NCBI RefSeq assembly: GCF_030503895.2
Contig: NZ_CP129970.2
Span: 3,829,001-3,893,000 of the forward strand
Direction of reading: 5' to 3'
DNA: 64,000 nucleotides
Source: Marivirga arenosa
Lineage (GTDB): Bacteria; Bacteroidota; Bacteroidia; Cytophagales; Cyclobacteriaceae
The translations under genes were made by a program, and so were the position numbers. Shown here one piece after another: positions 45,890-55,481 of the stretch. Position 1 is the first letter of the stretch, and each line of letters begins with the position of its first letter. Below the pieces are notes generated by a model. The model did no database searches. It was not told where the DNA came from and saw only the letters and a program-made list of their open reading frames with translations.

Positions 45890-48800
45890 TTACTTCTTAA
45901 CAAATCTATGATTCAAAGTCTTACCTAAAGATTCAAATGAAAGTATATATACACCACTTTTAAGGTCACCTACGTTAATTGAACTTGTTTTAGTGTCGTA
46001 ATTGTATTCGCCTATTACATTTCCACTTAAGCTAGAAACAACTATTTTTGAATCTTCATCAATTTCCCCATTAATAAAAAGATAAGTTCTCACTGGATTT
46101 GGATAAATATTATATCTAGAAATACTCGTAGTCGAAGCAACTGTTTCAAAAACATCAATTACTTTTATTGAGATTTCTATTAAAGCAGAGTTTTCAGCTT
46201 CATCTTTGGCAATAACATTTACTAAATACTCGTTATCCTCATTTCTATCCATTGGCTGTTCATAATCAGGAGCACTTAGAAAGCTTATTTCTCCACTTTT
46301 TATAGAGAATAAATCCTCGTCCTTATTATTCCCTAGGCTAAAGGTAACATCCTCATCTGCAATAGCAGTATAAACACTCTCCTCTATATTCTCTTCCACT
46401 GAAACACTAGATGGCGAGGTAAACACTGGCGATATTTCGTCTACATCTGTCACTACAATAGCTACTTCTATGGTAGTTGCATTTCCAGAGGCATCTGTGG
46501 CAGTGATATCCAGTCGGTACTTATTATCTTCATCTCTATCTAAGGCATTTTCAAAGTCAGGAGAAGTTAGAAAACTAATTGCATCAGTGCTTAATTTGAA
46601 TAAATCCTCATCCTTGCTGGTTCCTAGACTAAAGGTAACATCCTCATCTGCAATAGCAGTATAAACACTTGCCTCTGTATTCTCTTCCACTGAAACACTA
46701 GATGGTGAGGTTAGCGTTGGGGCGATTTCATCCGCATCTGTCACTACAATAGCTACTTCCATGGTAGTTGCATTTCCAGAGGCATCTGTGGCAGTGATAT
46801 CCAGTCGGTACTCATTATCTTCATCACCATCTAAGGCATTTTCAAAGTCAGGAGAGGTTAGAAAACTTATTGCATCAGTGCTTAACTTAAATAAATCCTC
46901 ATCCTTGCTGGTTCCTAGGCTAAAGGTAACATCCTCATCTGCAATAGCAGTATAAACACTTGCCTCTATATTCTCTGCAACTGTAACACTAGATGATGAG
47001 GTAAACACTGGCGATATTTCGTCTACATCTGTCACTACAATAGCTACCTCCGAGGTAGTTGCATTTCCAGAGGCATCCGTAGCGGTAATATCTAGTAGGT
47101 ACTCATTATCTCCATCACTATCTAAGGCATTTTCAAAGTCAGGAGAGGTTAGAAAACTTATTGCATCAGTGCTTAACTTAAATAAATCCTCATCCTTGCT
47201 GGTTCCTAGGCTAAAGGTAACATCCTCATCTGCAATAGCAGTATAAACACTTGCCTCTATATTCTCTGCAACTGTAACACTAGATGATGAGGTAAACACT
47301 GGCGATATTTCGTCTACATCTGTCACTACAATAGCTACCTCCGAGGTAGTTGCATTTCCAGAGGCATCCGTAGCGGTAATATCTAGTAGGTACTCATTAT
47401 CTCCATCACTATCTAAGGCATTTTCAAAGTCTGGGGCAGTTAGAAAACTTATTGCATCAGTGCTTAACTTAAATAAATCCTCATCCTTATTAGCCCCTAG
47501 GCTAAAAGTAACATCCTCATCTGCCGTGGCAGTATAAACACTTGCCTCTATATTCTCTGCAACTGTAACATTCAATGGAGAACTAAATATCGGGGCGGTA
47601 TCATCCAAATCAGTCACTACAATAACTACTTCCGTAGTAGTTTCATTTCCAGAGGCATCCGTGGCGGTAATATCTAATAGATACTCATTATCTCCATCAC
47701 TATCTAAGGCATTTTCAAAGTCTGGGGCAGTGAGAAAACTAATCACATCAGTATTTAAGATAAATAAATGCTCGTCCTTATTAGTCCCTAGGCTAAAAGT
47801 AACATCCTCATCTGCCGTTGCAGTATAAACTGAAGTTTTAACATTTTCTATGACATTAACTAGAGGATCAGATACAATAGTGGGAGGGATCAAATCTAAC
47901 GTACTTAAATATAGGTTTGAAATTCCGTGATTATCTTTTCCTCTACTGCCTATCATAAAAACATCTTGATCTAAATCACCATCTACATCTGAAAAGACAA
48001 CAGATTGAGAGAATCCTTCAAAAGGAAGAGTTTCAAGCACTTCTGTAAAATTCCCCATACCATCATTTATATAGAGTTTTGAAACATAGGTCGTATAAAG
48101 CTCCTGAATTTCTCCTGTAATATATACATCCTGATCTGAATCGCCATCTACATCTGCGAAGCCGATTGATCCGCCTTGCACTGGTTTAAAAGGAGTGTCA
48201 GTAACTTTTGTAAAGACACCATCTCCTTGATTTATATAAAGATTAGCTGTTTCTTCACCTATATAATTTCTACCTGTTATAAGTACATCTTGATCTAGAT
48301 CACCGTCAACATCAGCAAAAGCATAAGCACTATAGCGAACACCTTGGAAAGGAGCATCAGCTGCATAGCCATCAGATAATCTTGTAAAAACACCACTGCC
48401 GTTATTCATATAGAATTTTGTAATATTAGTTGATGAATTATTAGAACCTATAATGAGCACATCTTGATCATGGTCTCCATCTATATCTACAAATTCTACA
48501 GATCCTCCTTGAACCGCATCAAAAATGGTGTTTTCTATTTCTGTAAAAATACCACTACCATTATTTTCAAATAACTTTGCAGTTCTATCATAAGTACCAT
48601 CAGGATACATACCCAATAAATCAAGATCATTATCATTATCAATATCTGCAAATGCAAAAGGGCCTCTTAAGAGGTCAAAAGGGGTATCAATTACTTCAGT
48701 ATAAACTCCATTCCCATCATTATAAAAAAGTTTTGTGTCTGAGCCTACTATGAGGACATCTTGATCGTGGTCTCCATCCACATCTGCAAAGGAAATTGCC

Positions 48801-50239
48801 CCTTTTAACCCATCAAAAGGAGTGTCAGGTATTTCTTCAAAATTCCCGTTGCTCATATTTCTGTAAAGTTTGGCTATTCTGTTACTACTGTATCCAAAAT
48901 AACCTAAAATAAGTATATCCTTATCTGTATCTCCATCCACATCTGCCAGTGCAACTGACCCGCTTGTAACCCTTTCAAAAGGTGTTCCTGTACACCTGAT
49001 AAAATCCCTGTTGCCATTATTTAGAAACAGGTGAACAAAACCAATACCTGAGATCAGTAAATCTTCTAGTGAATCCCCATTTACATCAGCATAGCCTACT
49101 ACTGTAAGGTTTACAAATTCCTCAATACCGGTGTCTGGAATTTCAGTAAATATACCATCTCCATCGTTACTATAAATTTTTGTATATCTTTCAGGTAAAA
49201 AATATCCGTTTCCTGAAATCAGGACATCCTGATCAGAATCTTGATCTATGTCTATAAATTCAACAAAAACCCCTGAAGCAGGCTCAAAAGGTGTCTCCAT
49301 TACTTCAGTAAAAACTCCGTTGCCGTCATTAGTAAATAGTTTAACATTCGGAGTGCCAGAATACTCTTCACCGAAAATAAGTAAATCCTGATCTGAATCC
49401 CCGTCAATGTCAGCTATATCAAAAGGGCCTCCATCAATATCAGCTAATTCAAAAGGGCCTGCTGAATAGGGCGTTTCATCTACTTCAGTAAAAGCACCAG
49501 TCCCATCACTATAATATAAAAAAATGTCGGGTCCATTAAAATTTCCTGCATGTCCTGAGAAACCTGAAATAAAGACATCCATATTTTCATCTCCGTTTAT
49601 ATCCGCAAAAGCTATAGTCGCGGCTCGAACTCCTCTGAAACTCGCCTCAGTTGCTTCACTGAAGTTACCTTCACCATCATTTATATAAAGTATGGAAACT
49701 GGTAAATCTGCACTATTTAATCCTGTAATAAGAACATCTTGATCTGAATCTTCATCTACATCTTCAAAGGCAATTTCAGCAATCATTACACCTTCGAACG
49801 GGGTATCAATTTGTTCAGAAAAACCTGCATTCCCATCATTGATATAGAGTTTTGTAATTCTCTCCTCATTAGCATTTAAACCAGCTATAAGAACATCTTG
49901 ATCTAAATCCCCATCTACATCAGCAAAAGCCACAGCACTTTCTTCAACTCCATCAAAAGGGGCCTCCGTTATTTCTGTGAAAACACCACTTCCATCATTT
50001 CTATACAATTTAGCGATAGGTATATCTCCGTCATAATCTCTAGTCAGTCCAGAAATCAGTACATCTTGATCAGAGTCTCCATCCACATCCGCAAATGCAG
50101 TTGCCCCTTTTACAACAGTATCAAATACAGGATTACCTTGCGGGGCTGGTGGCTGCTGAAATACTTGTTCAAAGTTGAACTGCGCAAATAGGTTGAAAAA
50201 AGAGAAAACTAAGACTATGGTGAGATTTACTTTGAGCAT
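45890..50239 (-). CDS. Large T9SS-secreted protein with FG-GAP (VCBS) and cadherin-like repeats
   Basis: 1449 residues. Signal peptide ending near FAQ (20), 14 FG-GAP/VCBS units (about 40-775) of the form FADVDGDxDQDVLIxG, whose Asp-rich loops bind calcium, then six 97-residue cadherin-like units (about 783-1365; each with VTFSLGTxKDEDLF, FEN-ALD and LDITATDASGN), and a Por secretion tail (about 1372-1449; YNIYPNPV, GVYILSF, RFVKK). It should be exported by the type IX system and attached to the surface or released. Fourteen blades could form two seven-bladed propellers. Role may be adhesion; substrate unknown. Single gene. Confidence 0.93.
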   Translation of the reverse strand: MLKVNLTIVLVFSFFNLFAQFNFEQVFQQPPAPQGNPVFDTVVKGATAFADVDGDSDQDVLISGLTRDYDGDIPIAKLYRNDGSGVFTEITEAPFDGVEESAVAFADVDGDLDQDVLIAGLNANEERITKLYINDGNAGFSEQIDTPFEGVMIAEIAFEDVDEDSDQDVLITGLNSADLPVSILYINDGEGNFSEATEASFRGVRAATIAFADINGDENMDVFISGFSGHAGNFNGPDIFLYYSDGTGAFTEVDETPYSAGPFELADIDGGPFDIADIDGDSDQDLLIFGEEYSGTPNVKLFTNDGNGVFTEVMETPFEPASGVFVEFIDIDQDSDQDVLISGNGYFLPERYTKIYSNDGDGIFTEIPDTGIEEFVNLTVVGYADVNGDSLEDLLISGIGFVHLFLNNGNRDFIRCTGTPFERVTSGSVALADVDGDTDKDILILGYFGYSSNRIAKLYRNMSNGNFEEIPDTPFDGLKGAISFADVDGDHDQDVLIVGSDTKLFYNDGNGVYTEVIDTPFDLLRGPFAFADIDNDNDLDLLGMYPDGTYDRTAKLFENNGSGIFTEIENTIFDAVQGGSVEFVDIDGDHDQDVLIIGSNNSSTNITKFYMNNGSGVFTRLSDGYAADAPFQGVRYSAYAFADVDGDLDQDVLITGRNYIGEETANLYINQGDGVFTKVTDTPFKPVQGGSIGFADVDGDSDQDVYITGEIQELYTTYVSKLYINDGMGNFTEVLETLPFEGFSQSVVFSDVDGDLDQDVFMIGSRGKDNHGISNLYLSTLDLIPPTIVSDPLVNVIENVKTSVYTATADEDVTFSLGTNKDEHLFILNTDVISFLTAPDFENALDSDGDNEYLLDITATDASGNETTTEVVIVVTDLDDTAPIFSSPLNVTVAENIEASVYTATADEDVTFSLGANKDEDLFKLSTDAISFLTAPDFENALDSDGDNEYLLDITATDASGNATTSEVAIVVTDVDEISPVFTSSSSVTVAENIEASVYTAIADEDVTFSLGTSKDEDLFKLSTDAISFLTSPDFENALDSDGDNEYLLDITATDASGNATTSEVAIVVTDVDEISPVFTSSSSVTVAENIEASVYTAIADEDVTFSLGTSKDEDLFKLSTDAISFLTSPDFENALDGDEDNEYRLDITATDASGNATTMEVAIVVTDADEIAPTLTSPSSVSVEENTEASVYTAIADEDVTFSLGTSKDEDLFKLSTDAISFLTSPDFENALDRDEDNKYRLDITATDASGNATTIEVAIVVTDVDEISPVFTSPSSVSVEENIEESVYTAIADEDVTFSLGNNKDEDLFSIKSGEISFLSAPDYEQPMDRNEDNEYLVNVIAKDEAENSALIEISIKVIDVFETVASTTSISRYNIYPNPVRTYLFINGEIDEDSKIVVSSLSGNVIGEYNYDTKTSSINVGDLKSGVYILSFESLGKTLNHRFVKK
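46140..47885. repeat. Six tandem 291-bp repeats coding for the cadherin-like units
   Basis: Period exactly 291 bases (97 codons). Bases 46831-47140 and 47122-47431 are identical over about 310 bases at this offset; the outer units at both ends diverge more. This pattern points to recent unequal recombination or gene conversion in the middle of the array. Confidence 0.9.
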
Positions 50240-50465
50240 ATGCTAAACCGTTATAAATAAACTACAAATATGGGGTTATTATCTATAGAAATTAAGATTA
50301 TTCATATTTTTTCAAAGCAAATTGAATGAAATAATTAGAATCTAAAATCCAAACTTGTGAAGGGATATATATACTCAATATTATATTTTATGTAAACCAA
50401 ACTCTAAATTTTTGCTGAAATGAGTAATAAAATTTTGATTCAGCCACAAATAAGGTGCTTTACCC

Positions 50466-50666
50466 TCAAAGGATAATAAAGATCCTTAAATCTCCGTATT
50501 CAGCAAGTATCATAGATTTAGCTTCAGGATAAAATGAACAAGAATCTATTTCAAACTGACTTTTATCAACTTTACCTAATTGGAAAGGATATTTTTGACT
50601 GTAGACTGAACTAGTAAGGAAAATGGTTGAAAGTAGTAATACTAAGCTTTTAAGCATGAAATTCAT
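50466..50666 (-). pseudogene. N-terminal stub of a DUF3857-type exported protein
   Basis: A 66-residue open frame with a good signal peptide (cleavage near YSQ, residue 24), then KYPFQLGKVDKSQFEIDS and YPEAKSMILAEYGD. That is the usual opening of DUF3857/transglutaminase-like proteins of Bacteroidota, which are normally over 600 residues long. The frame ends right after this segment, and the 226 bases to the next gene hold no continuation I can find. I read it as the remains of a gene lost by deletion. A real small secreted protein is the alternative. Confidence 0.55.
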
Positions 50667-50780
50667 TATTTAATTAAACTCGAATATATTGATTATAACT
50701 AAGGATTTAAAAGTTTAAACTATATAGTTTTAAAGAATAATATCGATAAATAATGTAGTAAATCAGGCTCTAATTAAAAC

Positions 50781-50813
50781 AAAAAAACCTCTCAAATATC
50801 TCTGAGAGGTTTT
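50781..50813 (-). terminator. Terminator after tRNA-Arg
   Basis: Ten-base-pair stem AAACCTCTCA / TGAGAGGTTT with an eight-base loop. Read leftwards it is followed by a run of T, fitting the tRNA on the minus strand. Confidence 0.8.
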
Positions 50814-50837
50814 ATCGACCTTTGAAGTCTTGAGTAG

Positions 50838-50911
50838 TACACCTGGAGGGAGTCGAACCCCCAACCCTCGGAGCCGAAATCCGATACTCTATCCAGTTGA
50901 GCTACAGGTGC
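50838..50911 (-). tRNA. tRNA-Arg (anticodon TCG)
   Basis: A 74-base cloverleaf on the minus strand: acceptor GCACCTG with CAGGTGT, D arm with AGCTCAACTGGATAGAGT, anticodon stem TCGGA/TCCGA with loop TTTCGGC (anticodon TCG, reads CGA-type Arg codons), T arm with GGTTCGACTCC, discriminator A. CCA is not encoded. It lies between the sucC terminator and its own terminator. Confidence 0.95.
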
Positions 50912-50929
50912 ATATTGGGTTGAAAAAAT

Positions 50930-50960
50930 AAAAGCAGCTGACCTGAAGATCAGCTGCTCT
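50930..50960 (-). terminator. Terminator after sucC
   Basis: On the minus strand: nine-base-pair stem AGCAGCTGA / TCAGCTGCT followed by a T-rich run, 20 bases past the sucC stop. Confidence 0.85.
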
Positions 50961-50979
50961 AATATAATTTAAGTTTTTA

Positions 50980-52191
50980 TTAAGCTAAAGCTTCTTTAAC
51001 TCTTTCTGCTGCATCTTTCAATACGATAGCAGAAGTTACTTTCAATCCTGACTCTTCTATGATTTTAGCACCTTCTTCAGCGTTCGTTCCTTGTAAACGA
51101 ACAATAATAGGCACATTAATATCTCCTATGTTTTTGTAGGCTTCAACAACACCCTTTGCAACTCTGTCACATCTCACAATACCACCAAAGATATTGATTA
51201 AGATAGCTTCTACTTTAGGATCTTTTAAAATGATTCTGAAACCCGCTTCTACAGTTTCTGCATTTGCGCTACCTCCTACATCCAAGAAATTAGCAGGGTC
51301 GCCTCCTGATAATTTTATGATATCCATAGTAGCCATCGCTAAACCAGCACCGTTCACCATACAACCTACGTTTCCGTCAAGTTTTACGTAGTTCAAGCCA
51401 GATTCAGCTGCTTCAACTTCTGCAGGATCTTCTTCCGTCTTATCTCTCATTTCAGCTAAATCTTTATGACGATATAAAGCTGAATCATCTAAATTAACCT
51501 TAGCATCAACTGCTAAAATTTTATTATCTGATGTTTTTAATACTGGGTTAATCTCGAACATTGATGAATCCGTTGCATCATACGCTTCATAAAGTGAAAA
51601 GATAAACTTCACCATATTTTTGAAAGCTTCACCCTCTAACCCTAACTTAAAAGCAACTTTTCTTGCTTGAAATCCTTGTAAACCAACACGTGGATCAATC
51701 CACTCCTTAATGATTTTCTCTGGAGTATTCTCAGCAACATCCTCTATATCCATACCCCCTTCAGTAGAGGCCATGATAACATTACATCCTTTGGCTCTAT
51801 CTAAAAGAATACCTAAATAATATTCTTTTGGCTCACTTTCGCCTGGATAGTAAACGTCTTGTGCTACTAATATTTTATTAACAACTTTACCTTCTTCACC
51901 AGTTTGGTGAGTAACTAATGTACCCCCTAAAATAGCTTGTGACTTTGGTGCTACCTCATCTAAGCTTTTTGCCAATACAACTCCGTTTGAATCAGTTTCT
52001 TTTACTTTTCCTTTACCTCTACCTCCAGCATGAATTTGTGCTTTTATCACATACCACTCAGTACCTGTTTCTGAGTTTAATTTCTTAGCTGCAGCTGTAG
52101 CATCTTCCGGTGTATCGGCAACAATTCCTTTTTGAATGGTTACTCCGTACTTTTCAAGTATTCCTTTGGCTTGATATTCGTGTATGTTCAT
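50980..52191 (-). CDS. sucC: Succinyl-CoA synthetase (ADP-forming) beta subunit
   Basis: A 403-residue ATP-grasp subunit of succinyl-CoA synthetase, the substrate-level phosphorylation step of the TCA cycle. [17 protein letters not shown] at the start, the [15 protein letters not shown]-grasp loop, FEINPVLKT, and the CoA-ligase domain with [30 protein letters not shown] and [10 protein letters not shown] are all present. The alpha subunit gene (sucD) is not adjacent, as often in this phylum. Own terminator, so a single-gene unit. Confidence 0.97.
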   Translation of the reverse strand: MNIHEYQAKGILEKYGVTIQKGIVADTPEDATAAAKKLNSETGTEWYVIKAQIHAGGRGKGKVKETDSNGVVLAKSLDEVAPKSQAILGGTLVTHQTGEEGKVVNKILVAQDVYYPGESEPKEYYLGILLDRAKGCNVIMASTEGGMDIEDVAENTPEKIIKEWIDPRVGLQGFQARKVAFKLGLEGEAFKNMVKFIFSLYEAYDATDSSMFEINPVLKTSDNKILAVDAKVNLDDSALYRHKDLAEMRDKTEEDPAEVEAAESGLNYVKLDGNVGCMVNGAGLAMATMDIIKLSGGDPANFLDVGGSANAETVEAGFRIILKDPKVEAILINIFGGIVRCDRVAKGVVEAYKNIGDINVPIIVRLQGTNAEEGAKIIEESGLKVTSAIVLKDAAERVKEALA

Positions 52192-52383
52192 TCTTGGATA
52201 ATTTTTCTGCGAATGTACGGCATTAAATATTATTATTCAACCTCAACAGTAATTTACAAATTACAAATTTGCAAATACTTTGAATTATTGAAGTTTATAA
52301 AGATTTTGAATATGCATATTTTGAATTCTATCGCCAATACTTAAGATAATTCAACTTTCATATTTCAGATTTACTGTTTTCAT

Positions 52384-52391
52384 TATCTTTG
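52384..52391 (+). promoter_or_regulatory. -7 box directly before the lolD-type gene
   Basis: TATCTTTG fits TAnnTTTG and ends only four bases before the ATG at 52396. If used, transcription would start at or near the start codon and the message would be nearly leaderless. Confidence 0.4.
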
Positions 52392-52395
52392 AGGC

Positions 52396-53061
52396 ATGAG
52401 CTTATTAATTGCTAAAAACATTCAAAAAAATTATGGAGATCTGAAAGTCTTAGATGGCATTGACTTTCAATTAGAAAAGGCAAAAATAAGTGCTATTGTA
52501 GGACCGAGCGGTGCCGGAAAAAGTACTTTATTACATATTTTAGGAACGTTGGATCAAGCTGATAATGGTGAATTAATATTCGACAATAAAGATATTAGTA
52601 AACTTAATGGAAGCAGGCTATCCAACTTTAGAAATAATGCAATTGGTTTTATTTTTCAATTCCATAATCTACTTCCAGAGTTTACGGCAGAAGAAAATAT
52701 ATTAATTCCTGCCTACATTTCTAAGAGAGATCAAAAGGAATCTCAAATAAGGGCACAAGAACTGATGAAAATTCTAAGTATTGATAACAGGGCAGAACAT
52801 AAACCCGGTCAATTAAGTGGTGGAGAGCAACAAAGAGTAGCTGTTGCCAGAGCTCTTATGAACAACCCATCCATAGTCTTTGCAGATGAGCCCAGCGGTA
52901 ATTTAGATTCAAAAAATGCTGAAGAACTCCATTCCTTATTTTTAAAATTAAGGGATGAATTTGGACAAGCTTTTGTAATCGTAACTCATAATAAAGATCT
53001 AGCGGCCATATCAGATGAAAGACATGAAATGAGAGATGGGAAACTTGATAAATTGAATTAA
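52396..53061 (+). CDS. LolD-type ABC transporter ATP-binding protein
   Basis: A 221-residue ABC ATPase of the MacB/LolD group: Walker A GPSGAGKST, Q-loop IFQFHNLLPEFTAEEN (the LLPEFTAxEN form is typical of LolD), signature LSGGEQQR, Walker B IVFADEPSGNLD, His switch VTHN. With LolC/E-type permeases it would release lipoproteins from the inner membrane. No permease gene is next to it, so the partner lies elsewhere. About 110 bp precede the thiolase gene. Confidence 0.92.
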   Translation: MSLLIAKNIQKNYGDLKVLDGIDFQLEKAKISAIVGPSGAGKSTLLHILGTLDQADNGELIFDNKDISKLNGSRLSNFRNNAIGFIFQFHNLLPEFTAEENILIPAYISKRDQKESQIRAQELMKILSIDNRAEHKPGQLSGGEQQRVAVARALMNNPSIVFADEPSGNLDSKNAEELHSLFLKLRDEFGQAFVIVTHNKDLAAISDERHEMRDGKLDKLN

Positions 53062-53170
53062 ACAAATCAATTGAGTTTTTATTATTATCTATAGATAATC
53101 AAGATTAACATTTTGAGTTAAGACTTTCAGCTAAAAATCAAAAAGATTAATTTCGAATAAAAAAAAGGAA

Positions 53171-54373
53171 ATGATTAAAACAGCTTATATTGTAGACATA
53201 GCAAGAACACCTGTCGGAAAATTTGGTGGGACCCTAAGTAGCGTAAGGCCAGATGATTTGGCAGCTCATATTATCAAAAGTTTATTAGAAAGACAGCCCA
53301 ATTTCGACAAATCATTATTAGAAGATGTGATTTTTGGAGCTGCTAATCAAGCGGGAGAAGATAATCGAAATGTAGCAAGAATGGCTGGCCTTATGGCTGG
53401 ATTACCCATAGAGGTGGGTGGAGTTACGGTAAACAGATTATGCGCCTCTGGCCTACAATCCATAATGGATGCCAGTAGAGCTACTATGTTAGGTGATGGC
53501 GAAGCCTTTATTGCCGGAGGTGTTGAAAGTATGACAAGAGCTCCTTTTGTTATGGCAAAAGCTGAAACTGCTTATTCTAGAAAACCAGAAATATATGACA
53601 CTACAATTGGTTGGAGATTTATAAATCCAAAATTAGCAGATATGCATTATCCATTTGCGATGGGCGAAACTGCTGAAAATGTTGCTGAACAATGGAAGAT
53701 CAGTAGAGAGAGTCAGGATGAATTTGCTCATAATTCACAAGTAAAATACGATGCAGCTCATAAAGCAGGTAAATTTAGTAACGAAATAGTGCCCGTTAAT
53801 GTACCTCAAAGAAAAGCTGACGATATTATTTTTGATAAAGATGAACATCCTAGATTATCATCTATTGAAAAATTAAGCACTTTAAAACCTGCCTTCAAAA
53901 AAGATGGGACAGTAACTGCAGGGAATGCAAGTGGGGTTAATGATGGTTCTGCCGCATCTTTAATTGTAAATGAAGAAACCCTTAAAAAATTCAATTTAAA
54001 ACCAATGGCTAGAGTGGTTAGCATGGCGATTGCTGGTGTAGGACCTGAAACTATGGGAATAGGTCCAGTTCCTGCTACAAAAAAAGCTTTGAAGAGAGCT
54101 GGATTATCTGTAAATGATTTAGATTTAATTGAATTAAATGAAGCTTTCGCCTCTCAATCGATAGCCTGCATTCAGGATTTAGATTTAAACCCTGACATTA
54201 TAAATGTAAACGGTGGTTCAATTGCGATTGGTCACCCTTTAGGAGCTAGTGGCACTAGAATTTCAGCTACTTTATTACATGAAATGCAAAAAAGAGAAAA
54301 TGTGAAATATGGTTTAGCTACCATGTGTGTTGGAGTTGGGCAAGGTGCCGCAATCATTTACGAAAAACTATAA
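53171..54373 (+). CDS. Acetyl-CoA C-acyltransferase (thiolase II family)
   Basis: A 400-residue thiolase. Active-site Cys in VNRLCASGLQS (about 90), His in GGSIAIGHPLGASG (about 355) and the second Cys in CVGVGQGAA (about 386). It either splits 3-ketoacyl-CoA in fatty-acid degradation (FadA/PcaF) or condenses acetyl-CoA (AtoB); sequence alone does not decide. The length fits both. The small membrane-protein gene follows after five bases, so the two are probably co-transcribed. Confidence 0.95.
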   Translation: MIKTAYIVDIARTPVGKFGGTLSSVRPDDLAAHIIKSLLERQPNFDKSLLEDVIFGAANQAGEDNRNVARMAGLMAGLPIEVGGVTVNRLCASGLQSIMDASRATMLGDGEAFIAGGVESMTRAPFVMAKAETAYSRKPEIYDTTIGWRFINPKLADMHYPFAMGETAENVAEQWKISRESQDEFAHNSQVKYDAAHKAGKFSNEIVPVNVPQRKADDIIFDKDEHPRLSSIEKLSTLKPAFKKDGTVTAGNASGVNDGSAASLIVNEETLKKFNLKPMARVVSMAIAGVGPETMGIGPVPATKKALKRAGLSVNDLDLIELNEAFASQSIACIQDLDLNPDIINVNGGSIAIGHPLGASGTRISATLLHEMQKRENVKYGLATMCVGVGQGAAIIYEKL

Positions 54374-54378
54374 TTTGA

Positions 54379-54624
54379 ATGAATTTAGAAAGTGCTAAAA
54401 GGTATTCATCATTTATATATTGGATTCCTGCCGTTATTATCATAATGGGTAGGATTCCAATTTCTGAACTTGCCTTCATTGGTTTACCTATCCCCTACTT
54501 TGCAGTATTTTACTATCTGTATACCAGAACTGAAAAATCAGAAAGAAATAGAGTGGAATTCGCCAGGTTAATCCTAGTTACCATATCTCATTTTGTATTA
54601 TATTACATGATGTTTTATAGATAG
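54379..54624 (+). CDS. Small integral membrane protein
   Basis: An 81-residue protein with two to three membrane helices (about 11-24, 30-46 and 62-79) and a short charged loop (RTEKSERNRVEF). No known domain. It starts five bases after the thiolase stop and ends about 50 bases before thyA, so it is probably read from the thiolase transcript. Function unknown. Confidence 0.78.
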   Translation: MNLESAKRYSSFIYWIPAVIIIMGRIPISELAFIGLPIPYFAVFYYLYTRTEKSERNRVEFARLILVTISHFVLYYMMFYR

Positions 54625-54677
54625 TTTTTATCATTTATTATCTTTAAGAATTATTAGCGTCTTTTAATTACCATAGT

Positions 54678-55472
54678 ATGAAGCAGTATCACGATTTAAT
54701 GCAGCACATTTTAGATAATGGCACTGAAAAAGGAGATAGAACAGGAACTGGAACCCTTAGTGTTTTCGGTTATCAGATGAGATTTGATTTATCAGAAGGC
54801 TTTCCCGTTGTTACTACAAAAAAGTTGCATTTGAGGTCGATCATTCATGAGTTACTATGGTTTTTAAAAGGTGAAACTAACATCAAGTACCTAAAAGAGA
54901 ATGGCGTTTCAATATGGGATGAATGGGCAGATGAAAATGGTGAATTAGGTCCAGTTTATGGTTCTCAATGGAGAAACTGGCCAACCCCTGACGGAAAGCA
55001 TATAGATCAAATTAGTCAAATAATTGATCAAATTAAAAACAACCCTGATTCTAGAAGAATTATGGTAAGTGCTTGGAATGTAGCAGATGTTCCTAATATG
55101 GCACTCCCTCCTTGTCATGCATTTTTCCAATTTTATGTAGCGGATGGAAAATTAAGTTGTCAATTGTATCAAAGATCAGCTGACGTATTTTTAGGTGTTC
55201 CATTTAATATCGCATCTTATGCACTATTAACTATGATGGTTGCACAAGTTTGTGATCTTGAGCCAGGTGAATTTGTTCATACATTAGGTGATGCTCATTT
55301 ATATTCTAACCATTTAGACCAAACTCATCTTCAACTATCAAGAGAGCCCTACCCGCTACCAAAAATGAAAATCAACCCTGAAGTCAAGAATATCTTCGAC
55401 TTCAAATTTGAAGATTTCGAGTTGGTAGATTATCAATATCACCCACATATTAAAGCAGCTGTTGCAGTTTAA
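54678..55472 (+). CDS. thyA: Thymidylate synthase
   Basis: A complete 264-residue ThyA, making dTMP from dUMP with methylene-tetrahydrofolate. [18 protein letters not shown] at the N-terminus, the active-site Cys in [13 protein letters not shown], then [19 protein letters not shown] and HLYSNHLDQ. The usual partner folA (dihydrofolate reductase) is not next to it; the outer-membrane protein gene follows after nine bases. folE at 13962 supplies the same cofactor pathway but is far away. Confidence 0.98.
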   Translation: MKQYHDLMQHILDNGTEKGDRTGTGTLSVFGYQMRFDLSEGFPVVTTKKLHLRSIIHELLWFLKGETNIKYLKENGVSIWDEWADENGELGPVYGSQWRNWPTPDGKHIDQISQIIDQIKNNPDSRRIMVSAWNVADVPNMALPPCHAFFQFYVADGKLSCQLYQRSADVFLGVPFNIASYALLTMMVAQVCDLEPGEFVHTLGDAHLYSNHLDQTHLQLSREPYPLPKMKINPEVKNIFDFKFEDFELVDYQYHPHIKAAVAV

Positions 55473-55481
55473 ATTATCATA

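Noticed and set aside
46470-46955. Two nearly identical 64-codon plus-strand frames
   Set aside because: They are antisense shadows of the repeated cadherin-like coding units.
46140-47885. Regular repeats as a CRISPR array
   Set aside because: The 291-base period is coding (97 codons in frame) and has no short repeat-spacer pattern; it encodes cadherin-like units.
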